A stretch of 64,000 nt of DNA, taken from the NCBI GenBank assembly GCA_004794655.1, contig SMMW01000612.1, positions 1,513,501-1,577,500 of the forward strand. Reading direction: 5' to 3'. The stretch is from Marisa cornuarietis. Its lineage: Eukaryota > Mollusca > Gastropoda > Architaenioglossa > Ampullariidae. The notes below the pieces were generated by a model. The model was not told where the DNA came from, did no database searches, and was given only the letters and a program-made list of their open reading frames with translations. Made by a program: the position numbers and the translations under genes. Below, piece after piece: positions 21,948-32,151 of the stretch (position 1 is the first letter of the stretch; each line of letters opens with the position of its first letter).

Positions 21948-22393
21948 GCGCGCGCACACACACGCACGCACGCACACACACACACACACACACACAAACT
22001 TACTCGCACACAAGCACTGTTTGAATCAAAGTACAAAGAAAAAGGAAGTAAACACGAACATTCTCAGTAAACATGATACTTCCTTAGTTGAAATATTTTG
22101 AGTGTGTAACGTAAAAAGGGGATCAGACAGGTCGTAGTTCAACACACAGGGTGCTTTAGTTGTCACTGACACGCAGGAATTTCGAGAAATTCAAGTCTTC
22201 GTATTTTTCTTTCTTTCCCGTGCGGTGCTCACCCTCTGTCCAGGTAAACAGGGTGATTTGATTCTAGTCGCTGCCGCATAGAGAACCGGGGAAGATAGAC
22301 GTTTTGGTTATTCATTAAAGAAAAATACGTCTATTGCAATAACAATTCCATCTACTCTTTAAAATGTCTCTAGAAAATTATATTCGTACGTAG

Positions 22394-22425
<32 letters not shown>

Positions 22426-23161
22426 GTGCGTGCTTGCGTGTCTTTGTGCGTGTGTGTATGTTTTTACACGCACGCCTGTCCACGTGCTGTAATGTGCGCT
22501 TCATGATAAAGTCAATGAGTTTCAACACACACAATTGTAAAAAAATAAGGTAGGATTTTACTACAAATTTCCGAGAGAAAATATGTATAGAACTTTGTTA
22601 GAATATATCTTATCATAGTCAAATATTTGTAATGTGAATTTCACCATAGCTTTTGTGTCTTTCACATTCTCCAGCAGAAAGATAATATCAGTGGAGATTT
22701 CTTTTCTTACATGCGCTAAAGTTTCAAAAAGTTTGATATATAATTCAGATTGCTTCATTACCCTTAATCGCGCATCTGGCAGCATAAAAAATGACAGTGA
22801 TGAAAGATGATAGAATAATCTTCTAATTGTAAGGGTCACTGTTTCCATTTAGTTGAGGTTTGCGAGGAAAATAACTTTACGCGTAGTTAAGCACATCTTT
22901 ATCTTCTGTTATAATCAAGTCATGTTGACTAATAAACATAGCAAGATGCAATGTTAAAGGTTTCATACTAAAGATTTGTCATTGTTATTTACAATTTTTT
23001 TAAGTGACTTAAGCTGAAGTTGGCTGAGGAAAACTTAAATTTCTTTGCAATATTTACTATACTTTAAGTGACTTCTACAAATAAAATTAAAAGTCACTAG
23101 ACTCCACGTGCACCGGCAGATTTTTTTAGGGAAGCCAAGAATTGTGTGATGGATATTGTTG
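20605..23161. other. Intergenic with CA and GT microsatellites
   Basis: No gene supported. It contains (CA)n/(CG)n at 21915-21996, (GT)n at 22392-22455, and weak similarity of 22380-22640 to 60-300. A 95-codon minus-strand open frame (22561-22848) has no recognisable features. Confidence 0.5.
21915..21996. repeat. (CA)n microsatellite with CG interruption
   Basis: Alternating purine-pyrimidine tract of about 80 bases with a CGCGCGCG core. Confidence 0.97.
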
Positions 23162-23437
23162 GTAGGGGAAGCGGACGGCCGAGTGGTTAGAGCGCTGGCG
23201 TCCGAACCGAGAGCGCGCTGGTTCAATTCCCGATAAGCGCGGCAAACTTCCCCCAGTCGACCCAGCTGACGGGAATGGGTACCTGACTCCATAGAGAGTT
23301 GAGGAAGGTAAGGCAGCGAGGGAGAGGAGATCGGCACCACCCTCATGTAAAAGCTGGTCCCGAGAAAAGTGGGGTCTCTAACACCTCACTCCCCAACGAC
23401 CTGAAAAGGTTATGGGATGACCTTTACCTTTTTTACC
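23162..23437 (+). mobile_element. tRNA-derived SINE, copy 1
   Basis: A 276-bp insertion flanked by a perfect 9-bp target-site duplication ATATTGTTG (23153-23161 and 23438-23446). The head resembles a tRNA: an A-box-like GGCCGAGTGGTTAGAGCG (as in Ser/Leu tRNAs) and a B-box-like GGTTCAATTCC. A family-specific body follows ('tgacgggaatgggtacctga', 'gaggagatcggcaccaccct', 'gagaaaagtggggtctctaa') and then a T-rich tail after 'gggatgacctttacct'. Transcribed by Pol III and mobilised by a LINE partner (family knowledge). Confidence 0.9.
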
Positions 23438-23514
23438 ATATTGTTGAGTGTGCACAGTCAACTTTCTTATTCCAGTTCAAGAAAAATCAAATGAAGTGCA
23501 TAGTAGTTTTATGA

Positions 23515-24010
23515 TTTACCAGGTTTAGTCATTAATCGATGTGGTAACTTTCCGCTAGTTTTATTTGCTATAGATGTAAAGAAATGCTCACATTTTGCTG
23601 AAGGGAAACAACTCCAAACCTTTGTAAATGGCATTAAAGCAGTTGCGTCTCTTAGACCATCTTCACACTGTCACGATTTTCAGATTATTGCTTGGTAAAA
23701 CACAACTAGAACCGGGAAGTATTGCATGGACTATGTTTTACATTTACAGTATAACTATAAGTGAGGCTAATGCTGGTAGAAACTTTAAAAAATTGTCTTC
23801 CTGACATTTGTTTTCTTTATCATTAGCAATATAAATAAATTCTATACCGCGTGCACCACAACTTTAATGGTTTTCTTTGACAGAGAGCACACAATCATAA
23901 AGATCACCAATGTAGTATTTAACGCGTTGGTACAGTCGTATAAACTTTGACCGTTGTACATTCAATTTTTAGAAACTAAAGCTGGCTAATTAGTCCAAAG
24001 AAGACTTTTT
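23515..24010 (+). repeat. Segmental duplication B, right copy (with 7400-7960)
   Basis: Order and landmarks match the left copy. The SINE at 23162-23437 lies just outside it. Confidence 0.85.
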
Positions 24011-24236
24011 AATTTTTAGACCTGTACATGGAGTGCTTTTTTTAGCGTGATAAAAATGTAAATTAGCAGGAGGTATTGAATGGCAAAACTGATCGATACG
24101 ATTCAGTCTGAACTTAATAAATACAAGCAGGGACAGAATCACAGTTCCTAAATATACCGTTACGTTTAGTGCAGTTAAGAATAATTTGAATGAGCACGAA
24201 AACCCGATAAATATATTTACATGATTAGTATTTTTA

Positions 24237-24473
24237 TGGTGGAAGCGGATCGCCGAGTGGTTAGAGTCCTTTCGTCCGAACCGAGAGAGCGATGGTTCAT
24301 TTCCCGATGAGCGCAGCTGACGGGAATGGATACCTAGAGGGTAGGGGAAGGTAAGGTAGCGAGGGAGAGGAGATGGGCACCACCCTCATGTAAAAGCTGG
24401 CCCCGAGAAAAGTGGGGTCTCTAACACCTCACTCCCCTACGACCTGAAAGGGTTATGGGATGACCTTTACCTT
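24237..24473 (+). mobile_element. tRNA-derived SINE, copy 2
   Basis: Second copy of the same family, about 237 bp, flanked by a plausible duplication TATTTTTA (24229-24236 and 24474-24481). Relative to copy 1 it lacks about 23 bases between the B box and 'cagctgacgggaatgg', and its B box is degenerate (GGTTCATTTCC), so it is probably transcriptionally weaker. Confidence 0.88.
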
Positions 24474-24481
24474 TATTTTTA

Positions 24482-25142
24482 AGAAAACTACTGAAAGACT
24501 GTGGTTTAATGATACTGATAATGAGTTAAGATTGTGTCTTCCTAAATGCGATTGTAACGGTTTGTGTTAAGCAAGTTTTTAAGCATGGAAATTGTGTTAT
24601 TGTAAATCTGCTCGAAATAACATGTATAGGTCTTAGAAAGTTCTGGACACGTGATTAAAGTAGTAGGTAAACATGGTGCACTGCACGCGCATTAAGTTCT
24701 TTATTTGTAGAGAACTACAACAGTATGTACTTCGGCATTACACCGATAAAATCTTGCAGTTTGGGTTTAGATGGCGAGCCATACCATGTCTAGGCTACAG
24801 CGGAACATAGGAACTCATCATCGTTATCATCGTCATTATCTTTTCAATAGCTATTCCATGTGTACGTTGCATAAATCACGGGGTAGGGTTTTAGCCATAT
24901 AGGCACCCGTTTACTGGTAAGTTACGAAGAAAGGATGGCACATTTCCCTGTAGCAACATCTACTCCCTGCTACACATAAATGAAATTGCAATATAACGTA
25001 CAAAGACAAAATATAAACCATGTCCTCATCTAGCAAATCTTTTCACAGTCTACAATTTGTTACCACGACAGTCGTGCGAGTAAGATACTTCAGGAAGACT
25101 ACGGCAAGCCGACGAGAGATTAGAGGAAAATGCAGCAAAGCA

Positions 25143-25176
<34 letters not shown>

Positions 25177-25669
25177 TGTTATCGTTCTCACGGTCTGCGC
25201 TTCTGATGGTCTGTTTGCTACAAAGTGTGTCAGCCTGTACTTTCTAAAACAGTAACCGCCACTAACTCATTTTAATGAAATGCAGTTTTGCTGATGTATG
25301 GAGGAAAAATAAATTTCACGCGTTAAGTGCTCTGCAAACTAACCAAAGTCTTCACTAATGTAGACAAACATCGTATTCCTCCGCATTTGCTAAAAGGATG
25401 CAGACTTTCTCTTTCTGTAAAACATATTATGACAACGTTTCTCTGTAATTTTAAAATCGCAAAAGTTAAAATGTTGTAGTCTACATTGGTAATGCGTTGG
25501 TACAGCTAAGATTTTTTGGTTATTTCGTGTGAACATTGTGTAATTTTGCTAGTTTTAAGTGACGTACAGTACTTGACAGTATATAAGGATGACAGTTATG
25601 TAATGAGTCAGTTGTTTTTGTAAAACGACTAACAGTCAGTCTCTTACATGTCCATACTCCCAACTGCAT
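24482..25669. other. Intergenic, simple repeats only
   Basis: No gene supported. A GGCT repeat is at 25144-25177. Confidence 0.5.
25144..25177. repeat. (GGCT)n microsatellite
   Basis: About eight tetranucleotide units. Confidence 0.95.
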
Positions 25670-26192
25670 CTTTCATTTCATTTCAATGTGTCTATACTAC
25701 TTATCCCTTTTATTTACAAGTAATCTGGAGAAATAAAAAAGAAAGCGAAAATTAGTACTTGATACCGTATGTAGCCTGGCAAGTTACTATTTCTTAACTC
25801 CTCCCTTTGACAATTTATACAATTTATACTTAACTTTTAAAAGCAGTTACTCATTCGTTTCCAGCTCCATCCATATCTTTGTTTATTATGTTGGCTAATC
25901 TTGATATCAGTTTTGTCACAGACAAAGGCATCTCGTCCAAAACCACGTGTACAGTTATCACACGACTACAGCATATCTTAGCAGACCCTCTTCTGAATCG
26001 TAGACCATACCTCCATCTACTTTAACATTTCGCATTTCACAACCTTTTGTCAGAAACGGTTTGAATTTTAAGTGATGGTTTTATTTTTTAAACTGAATGT
26101 AAAAATTTACAAGCAAATTAAAAAAACCAAGAGCACAATTGCTTGATTTTGCACTAAGTGGCTAATGTGCTGATAACTGTGTGTCTATTTTC

Positions 26193-26194
<2 letters not shown>

Positions 26195-26273
<79 letters not shown>
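26195..26273. repeat. (TG)n microsatellite
   Basis: About 39 uninterrupted units, about 470 bases before the 26742 receptor. The orthologous position upstream of 3383 holds a shorter GT/GC repeat. Confidence 0.98.
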
Positions 26274-26274
<1 letters not shown>

Positions 26275-26610
26275 AAATATTTCAAGACACTATAAAGTCA
26301 TTTGTTGTTTACCGCTTAGCAAACAGCTTGTATAATTTTCAGAAAACAAAAATATCACTTTGATGTGAAAAAGAAAATAGAAGTCTGTCCGATTGTTGAC
26401 TGAAGGGGATTGTCAGATAAGTAAATGTAAAAGTCGTTAGCCTCCTGGTAATAAAAATAACATTTTATTTAATGTCACGAATGTCACCTTTAATGTAAGT
26501 TTTCCTCTAAAGCATTTTAGAAAACAGATTTTTTTAAATATTTGAATACTTGAGCAGTTTGGGGAATAATATTTTATGCTTGTTAAAACATTTTTTTTTA
26601 TTCAGTGCTT

Positions 26611-26619
26611 CTATATAAA
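26611..26619 (+). promoter_or_regulatory. Putative TATA box upstream of receptor 26742
   Basis: CTATATAAA about 130 bases before the ATG; the homologous box lies upstream of receptor 3383. Confidence 0.4.
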
Positions 26620-26741
26620 AGATCCTGTAGTATACTTTAATACGGATATTGTAAAATATTTTCATTTGAGCTTCCGACTAAATAGTAGTTCATGTTTGTC
26701 AGCTCAAGTCCGACGTGGCTACATATCCCAGGGTGTTTTCC

Positions 26742-27824
26742 ATGGTTTTAACCATGTGTTTTTCAGAGCCAGAAAACAGAACATCATTAAGATCATTAAA
26801 CAACAAATCAGCTGAAGAGAAAGTGACAGTTTATGACATAAGTGACAACACTCTGGTAGTTATAGAAACAATTTGCTTGGTATGTGTCCTCTTGCCAGCA
26901 TGTGTTACTGGTATCCCAACAAATGTCATCAACTGTATAGTCTTCAAGCGACAGGGTCTTCAAGACAGGATGAATCTCAGTCTTTTCTCGCTGGCTCTCG
27001 CAGACTTGCTGTACTTGACAATCACGTTTGTATTATATCCCATTGGTTCACTCATAGGTTTGTATGACAATCAGTTAGGTGACAAATACCTCGTGAAATC
27101 ATTCACTACGTTGATAGGTCCACTCTACGGCTTCCGTGCCACCTCAGGCTTCATCGGTGTAGTCATCGCTGTGGAGAGATGCGTGTGTGTTGTGCTTCCG
27201 TTCCACTCTTCTACACTCATACGGACCAAAGCTGTGTGTATAGTGATCCTCGTTTCATTCATTATTTTTCAGCTTAGCTATTTACCTTTCTCTCTGGCAT
27301 TAGAAGGTAGTTGCACATTGAGTCAAAATGGCGAACAATGGAAACTAACTACGTCACAATGTTTTGAAGACAATCACGTTGTTCTTGAAGTAGTAACAGA
27401 ACTGTTAGACGTAGCAGTACCTTTTATATTTTTCCTTATCGTGATAGTCGCGACAACTGTAACCGTGATCAAAGTGAAAGAAGCCATGAGGTGGAGACAA
27501 ACTGCAACACGTCTCACGAGGGCAGATGATGGTCATCAAACGTCCTTGACATTAATGCTGGTTATCATCTCTGTTCTCTACATTGTGACAATATTGCCGT
27601 TTGTAGCGTGTACCATTGCTTATAATTTATTAGCAGATCCCTTAGGGACGTCGTATGGTACATTCACATTACTGAAAACTATCTCCCATTACTTTGCTCC
27701 AGTTAACAGCGCTTTCCATATGTTTATTTATTATTCTCGTTCGTCACGATTTCGACAGACGATACGCTCCACAATACCCTCCATGTTCGGTCAAACCGGA
27801 GACCAAAAAATGTCCGACAAGTAA
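26742..27824 (+). CDS. Rhodopsin-like GPCR, putative chemosensory receptor
   Basis: A 360-residue single-exon receptor and close paralogue of the one at 3383. The frame is open to a GTG at 26715, but the ATG at 26742 (MVLTM) matches the paralogue. TM layout is as in 3383, shifted by about one residue; ERC is at 145-147. Motifs: GIPTNVINC, VFKRQGLQDRMNLSLF (the usual Trp and Cys of ICL1/TM2 are Lys and Ser), LALADLLYL, IKVKEAMRWRQ, NSAFHMFIYYSRSSRF. The second extracellular loop uniquely carries two cysteines (SCTL and SQCF), but the TM3 partner position is not Cys. N-terminal sequon NRT (12). No AATAAA was found close to the stop. It is the right-hand member of duplication A. Confidence 0.9.
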   Translation: MVLTMCFSEPENRTSLRSLNNKSAEEKVTVYDISDNTLVVIETICLVCVLLPACVTGIPTNVINCIVFKRQGLQDRMNLSLFSLALADLLYLTITFVLYPIGSLIGLYDNQLGDKYLVKSFTTLIGPLYGFRATSGFIGVVIAVERCVCVVLPFHSSTLIRTKAVCIVILVSFIIFQLSYLPFSLALEGSCTLSQNGEQWKLTTSQCFEDNHVVLEVVTELLDVAVPFIFFLIVIVATTVTVIKVKEAMRWRQTATRLTRADDGHQTSLTLMLVIISVLYIVTILPFVACTIAYNLLADPLGTSYGTFTLLKTISHYFAPVNSAFHMFIYYSRSSRFRQTIRSTIPSMFGQTGDQKMSDK

Positions 27825-28785
27825 GATGTAGTTAAAAATCAGTTAAAAATGAATGAGCCAGCATAGGATACGAGAAACAATTGAGTGACTACTTCAGAAA
27901 TGAGGAAGTCTTTAGTAACATCCTTAAAGGAAAATGAAAGAAAAAATAATTTTGTATGGGTTTTGTTTCGTCTGTGATTCCATGGGTTATGTGGGGTATT
28001 TAGCTATATTGTTGTTACAAGTAGTGGAATATGGTCTTATTGCACCTTAGGAATTTCACTCTAACTAGACTGACACTCCGCCTAGGTAAAACCAGCTAAG
28101 CTCTAAATGATCGAATCTCGCCACGTAAGGCAAAGTCTTCTAAACACTGGAAGTGGACCGTCAAATGCCCGAAAAATACATTCCCTTAGTTAAAAGATTT
28201 CGAGCGATTTTAATTTTTATAAAATAGGATAGTTTAACGGGTAGTTAAGCGCTTTTGTTTTTGTTGTTGTTGTTGTTTTTGTTTTGTTTTGCCTTCTACA
28301 ACTGAACCATGATCAGAAAAAGCTGTCATTAAAAGGTCTTGAAAGACTGTGGTGTGATGATACTGGGATCTAGATCCTGTACTTAAGAGAAACATTGTAT
28401 ATTCTAGAGCTTCTTGAACATGGTTATTTTTAATTAATTAAAATTTGAACTGTTTACCATAACTGAACTAATATTCGGTTATTGAAGATCCAAGAAAGAG
28501 GTCTGCTGCTTAGAGCCACAAAAAGGGACCATGTCACTCCTCTCCTTCGTTCTCTACACTGGTCAGTGGTGTGTGTGTGTGTGTGTGCGTGTGTGATGTT
28601 GTATGTGTATACTTGATTTCCCTGTAAGAATCTATATATATATATATATATTCCATTCAATGTTGAACTAGAGCACATTCCCATATTCAAATTGCCCACT
28701 GGGATACATAAAGTTGGTCATTGTCATTGTCATACCCGTCTGTTTTCTCATTCAGTACAAACTGTCTGTGTTGTGTTTTAATTTC
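27825..28785. other. Intergenic, 3' flank of receptor and simple repeats
   Basis: No gene. Duplication A continues to about 28430. A GTT tract lies near 28257-28285, GT at 28569-28596, and TA at 28632-28651. Confidence 0.6.
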
Positions 28786-28789
28786 TTTG

Positions 28790-29240
28790 CAGGCTCCTGT
28801 CCTGATTATTCCTCTGAACTTCTCCTCCCTTACGCTCCGGCCAGACAACTACACTCTTCGTCGGATGACCGTATCCTCACTGTTCCTGTCACCAGAATAA
28901 CAACATATGGTCATAGGATTTTTGGTTCCTATGCAGCAAAACAAAGGAACTCTCTCCCTTTCCATATCCGCCACCTTCCTACAACTGAATCCTTCAAGTC
29001 TGCACTGAAAACTCACCTCTTTCTTGAGCGCTACTCCTAACACAGTCCACACAATGCTCGTCTTTCTTACCCTCCCACCTTCCGCTCTTGTTAATTTTCT
29101 ACCATCTTTGTTTTCTGTTTGTCGTCAGTATTGTCGTTTATTCTCGTGTTCTATCCATGTAGTCCATGTCTCTTCCTTGCTTTTAAGCGCGAAGAGCATG
29201 CTCTCAATGAGTGTGAATATGCGCTATACAAATCTTCATC

Positions 29241-29298
<58 letters not shown>
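28790..29298 (+). mobile_element. CR1/L2-type LINE, 3' fragment with (ATT)n tail
   Basis: About 28800-29037 encodes a typical C-terminus of a LINE reverse transcriptase: TTYGHRIFGSYAAKQRNSLP, then SFKSALKTHLF, and a stop at 29038-29040. A 3' untranslated segment follows, ending 'gaatatgcgctatacaaat' and running into an ATT repeat, the usual 3' end of this LINE type. The 5' part (endonuclease and RT core) is absent: an ordinary 5'-truncated insertion. A piece of the same 3' region recurs at 60745-60828. Confidence 0.85.
29240..29298. repeat. (ATT)n microsatellite
   Basis: About 19 units, continuous with the LINE 3' end, probably its expanded tail. Confidence 0.97.
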
Positions 29299-29300
<2 letters not shown>

Positions 29301-31125
29301 ACTACAGACATTAGCATTGCATCAAGTCCTGCTGTGCAGACTGCTATTGAGAAGAGTTAGAAGACCTTTATTTTATGTTTTGTTTCCCCGCTCACCTTGT
29401 GCACACATATTGATGTACTCGTGTATTGTGCTGATATCCTGTTCTTATTGGTTTTGATTTGACTATGGCATTATTCCCTAGTGATCGCAATTAAAATGTG
29501 TCTCTGTATAATGTTTCCTATATCTGCTTCTTTATTTGTGGTACATGAGCTGTTGAAGGTAGTGTTGGTCGTTCTGCTCAAAGATTCGTTGGTTTTCAGT
29601 GGTAGCTTGCACTATTAGGGTTGTTGCCTCAATAGTTTGTTCATCGACACCATAATTATTATATTTGACATATTGAAAAGCGCTTTTATTTAATGAATGT
29701 ATTTTACAGTGTTTGAAGTAACTGACGCTAAATTGTGGGCTGAGAAGGCGAACTCTAATGATAGCAATTAGACTCAGCACACAATGCATGTCATTATATT
29801 TTACGTATTTATATTTGATATTACTTTTCAATTTTAAAGTAAGCGACGAGATGTTTAAGATACAAGCATCTAGTCTCATGGCCTCTTATGATTTTAATAT
29901 TTCTAGATACAACGAATAGCAGTATAGTTAAATAATATTTAAGTTTCGTTGTTACAAGGTTATCGCTCAAAACTGTTGTCAAGTGGAAGACATGCTAAAA
30001 ATCAAAGAGAATTGCAAGTTCTTTTCACGAATCCCAAACGAATGCCTTTTGCTCAGATCGTGTTTATTGGCTTGCTTTAAAAGGACTTTCACAAGACTTT
30101 AAAATCTTATCCCCTTAGCTATGAGCATATGGTGTCCATGGACAAGGTACGTTTGCAATAAACACGTTACTGTATGGCGGATAAATTCGAGGCGGTGTAC
30201 AACAATACGAAACCGCAAATCTATTACATCCGAGGGCAGTTACATAGAATTAACAAAATTATGCTTAATCAAAATCTTACGGGTAAAATCTGAGTCTATA
30301 TCCTGCGTATTTTCTAAGTTAATAATACTCTAATGAACTCGCTACCAACAAACAAACCCAAACCGACAAACCATCAAACAAGACAAATCCAGTCCTGATT
30401 TAAACCAACAATAATCATCAAATGTACCAAACTACATCGTGTTTTCCTAAATGACACTCACTCCTAAACACTAATAATAATATTTACTACGGTTCTTCAG
30501 TCAGTGAATAGAGTTAATTGACTTATAGGAAGTTATTCTAATTCTGGCCAGGTCCTGGCCTAAGCGTCCAACAAACATATGACTTCCAGTTATACTGACA
30601 GTTTTTTGGCTACTAATAGATGTCGATGGTGTAGAAGACAGAACACACTGATTAGAAAATGATATCTAATGCAAAACCTGTTAGTTCTAGCCAACAGGAA
30701 GAAAATGTCAAGACAACGCAAAGCAAATTAGGTTCCCCGATGAAGTAGTGGTTGGTGAGCAACTGCCTGGGTACTCCAGTATGCAGCACGGTAAAAAAAA
30801 GTTCCTTCTAGGTGTAATCGACTAAGAAAAGGTTGCAACTAGAGAAGTAACTCTAAATGTACATTTTACGAGAAGATAAGAGATGACTCAAGCCGTAAAA
30901 GGCGGAGTGACCGGAGAAGGTGTCTTCGTCTCAATGCCTGACACGGAGGACGTACGGACCCGTTATCACCACAAATAATATCCGCCTTAACAAACCAGTA
31001 AGAAAACAACACATACGTGATTTCATCAACAGTATCCTCTCTTACGCTTTATTTGCTCCCTCTATAGAAAATGACATATAAAAGTTGAAATCTCACTCTG
31101 GCACATGTCGATTCGAGACACCAAG
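29299..31125. other. Intergenic, no recognised feature
   Basis: AT-rich. The open frames of 70-115 codons (for example minus strand 29532-29879) have no recognisable domains. A TTTATT at 31048-31053 is a polyadenylation signal for the minus-strand receptor. Confidence 0.5.
31048..31053 (-). terminator. Polyadenylation signal AATAAA
   Basis: AATAAA on the minus strand, about 73 bases after the stop of the 31126-32151 receptor. Confidence 0.45.
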
Positions 31126-32151
31126 CTACTGTCGATCTGTACAGAAGACACCGCGCATCACCAGACGAAATCGTGAGGATCGGCGGTAAAAAATAAAGAA
31201 GTTAGTGACACTGCTGAGCTCAGAAAAGACGGTGATGACTGCACTTGCAGCCATGTACAGATCGTAAGCCTGGTCTTCTATACTCCAGTCCCATGAAAAC
31301 CAATCCCATATCTCCCGCGCCACAAAGGGTACCATGGTAACGATGCTGACGCACAGCACGATCATCAGAGTTGGTGTCAGTAGAGCATGGTGGTTGTGAC
31401 AACCATTGGTGGCTACGCCTGCGCTCAACCGCCATGCCCTAGCTGCTTTTAGTTTTACGATCGTGACGGTCGTTGACACCAGGAGAACCAGAAGGGTCAA
31501 TGTTGGTAAAACAGCCCCTAGTAGAGTGCTGCTCAATAGGTTACAAATAAGCTTGTTTTCGTTAGCAGCACGCATCATCTTCTGCACACGGTCTCTTTTC
31601 TTCAAGCTGCTGTTGGGACACGCTAAAGGAATCACTGTGTAGACAATTTCCAAAGCTAGAGCGAGAGTGTATATCAGTGCGGTCATGGTACGCGAGGTCA
31701 TCAAGGTCGAGGCACGTAAAGGCCAAGTCACACACACGCACCTTTCTATCGCAATCACCATCCCAAGGAAGCAGGAAGTCAACCTCAAGCCGTGTATAAA
31801 GCCGCTCAGAGAATCAGAGAGCCTTGAATCGTACCTGCCTCCTAGAAATTCGTTTAGAAAGTTGTCCCAGGAAGGCACGGCATACTGAAAGAACGTGCAG
31901 ATGAGGTAAAAGCAGTCCACCAAGGACAGTGAGAACAGACAAATGTTCATCCGGTCCTCTAGACCCTGACGCCAGAACACAAAACAGTTGATAGCATTGC
32001 TTGGAACTCCAACACAGGTTAGAAGCGGGATAACCCCAGCAAAGCACACTCGTCGTACAATCCTCCACGGTTTGTGATCAGTGACTTCTGTAGAGCTGGT
32101 CCAGTTTGTTAATCCCTGTGAATTAATTGTCGAATTTGCAAAGACGTCCAT
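31126..32151 (-). CDS. Rhodopsin-like GPCR, putative chemosensory receptor
   Basis: A 341-residue single-exon receptor. The frame is open 22 more codons to a GTG, but the first ATG is at 32151. TM segments are at about 34-60, 70-95, 112-140, 153-176, 203-234, 258-284 and 297-322. Motifs: GVPSNAINC, WRQGLEDRMNICLF, LSLVDCFYL, ERC (136-138), VKLKAARAWR, TNFFIFYRRSSRF. The TM3 disulfide cysteine position holds Ser112, and NPxxY reads NFFIF. Sequons are NST (6) and NWT (16). ICL3 carries an odd His/Cys-rich GCHNHHA. A TATA-like stretch (minus-strand TATATAAAA near 32318-32326) lies about 170 bases upstream. A sequence matching an ideal 5' splice site, TAG|GTGAGT, occurs 66 bases before the ATG, so a spliced 5' end is possible. 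A dead relative lies at 5858-6115. Confidence 0.9.
   Translation of the reverse strand: MDVFANSTINSQGLTNWTSSTEVTDHKPWRIVRRVCFAGVIPLLTCVGVPSNAINCFVFWRQGLEDRMNICLFSLSLVDCFYLICTFFQYAVPSWDNFLNEFLGGRYDSRLSDSLSGFIHGLRLTSCFLGMVIAIERCVCVTWPLRASTLMTSRTMTALIYTLALALEIVYTVIPLACPNSSLKKRDRVQKMMRAANENKLICNLLSSTLLGAVLPTLTLLVLLVSTTVTIVKLKAARAWRLSAGVATNGCHNHHALLTPTLMIVLCVSIVTMVPFVAREIWDWFSWDWSIEDQAYDLYMAASAVITVFSELSSVTNFFIFYRRSSRFRLVMRGVFCTDRQ

Larger units (their letters stand above)
25670..28430 (+). repeat. Segmental duplication A, right copy (with 2145-5140)
   Basis: Includes a remnant of the flanking pseudogene (about 25780), the GT microsatellite, the TATA-like box, the receptor at 26742, and the 3' flank with shared strings. 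The TM5 part of the left pseudogene is deleted here. Confidence 0.85.

Noticed and set aside
23162..23240. tRNA gene
   Set aside because: A and B boxes are present but the cloverleaf is not complete and the head is fused to a repeated body with target-site duplications. It is a SINE.
29024..29457. Plus-strand open frames of 96-112 codons
   Set aside because: Cover LINE 3' UTR and the ATT microsatellite; poly-Leu and poly-Ile runs.
29532..29879. 115-codon minus-strand frame
   Set aside because: AT-driven chance frame; no family resemblance.
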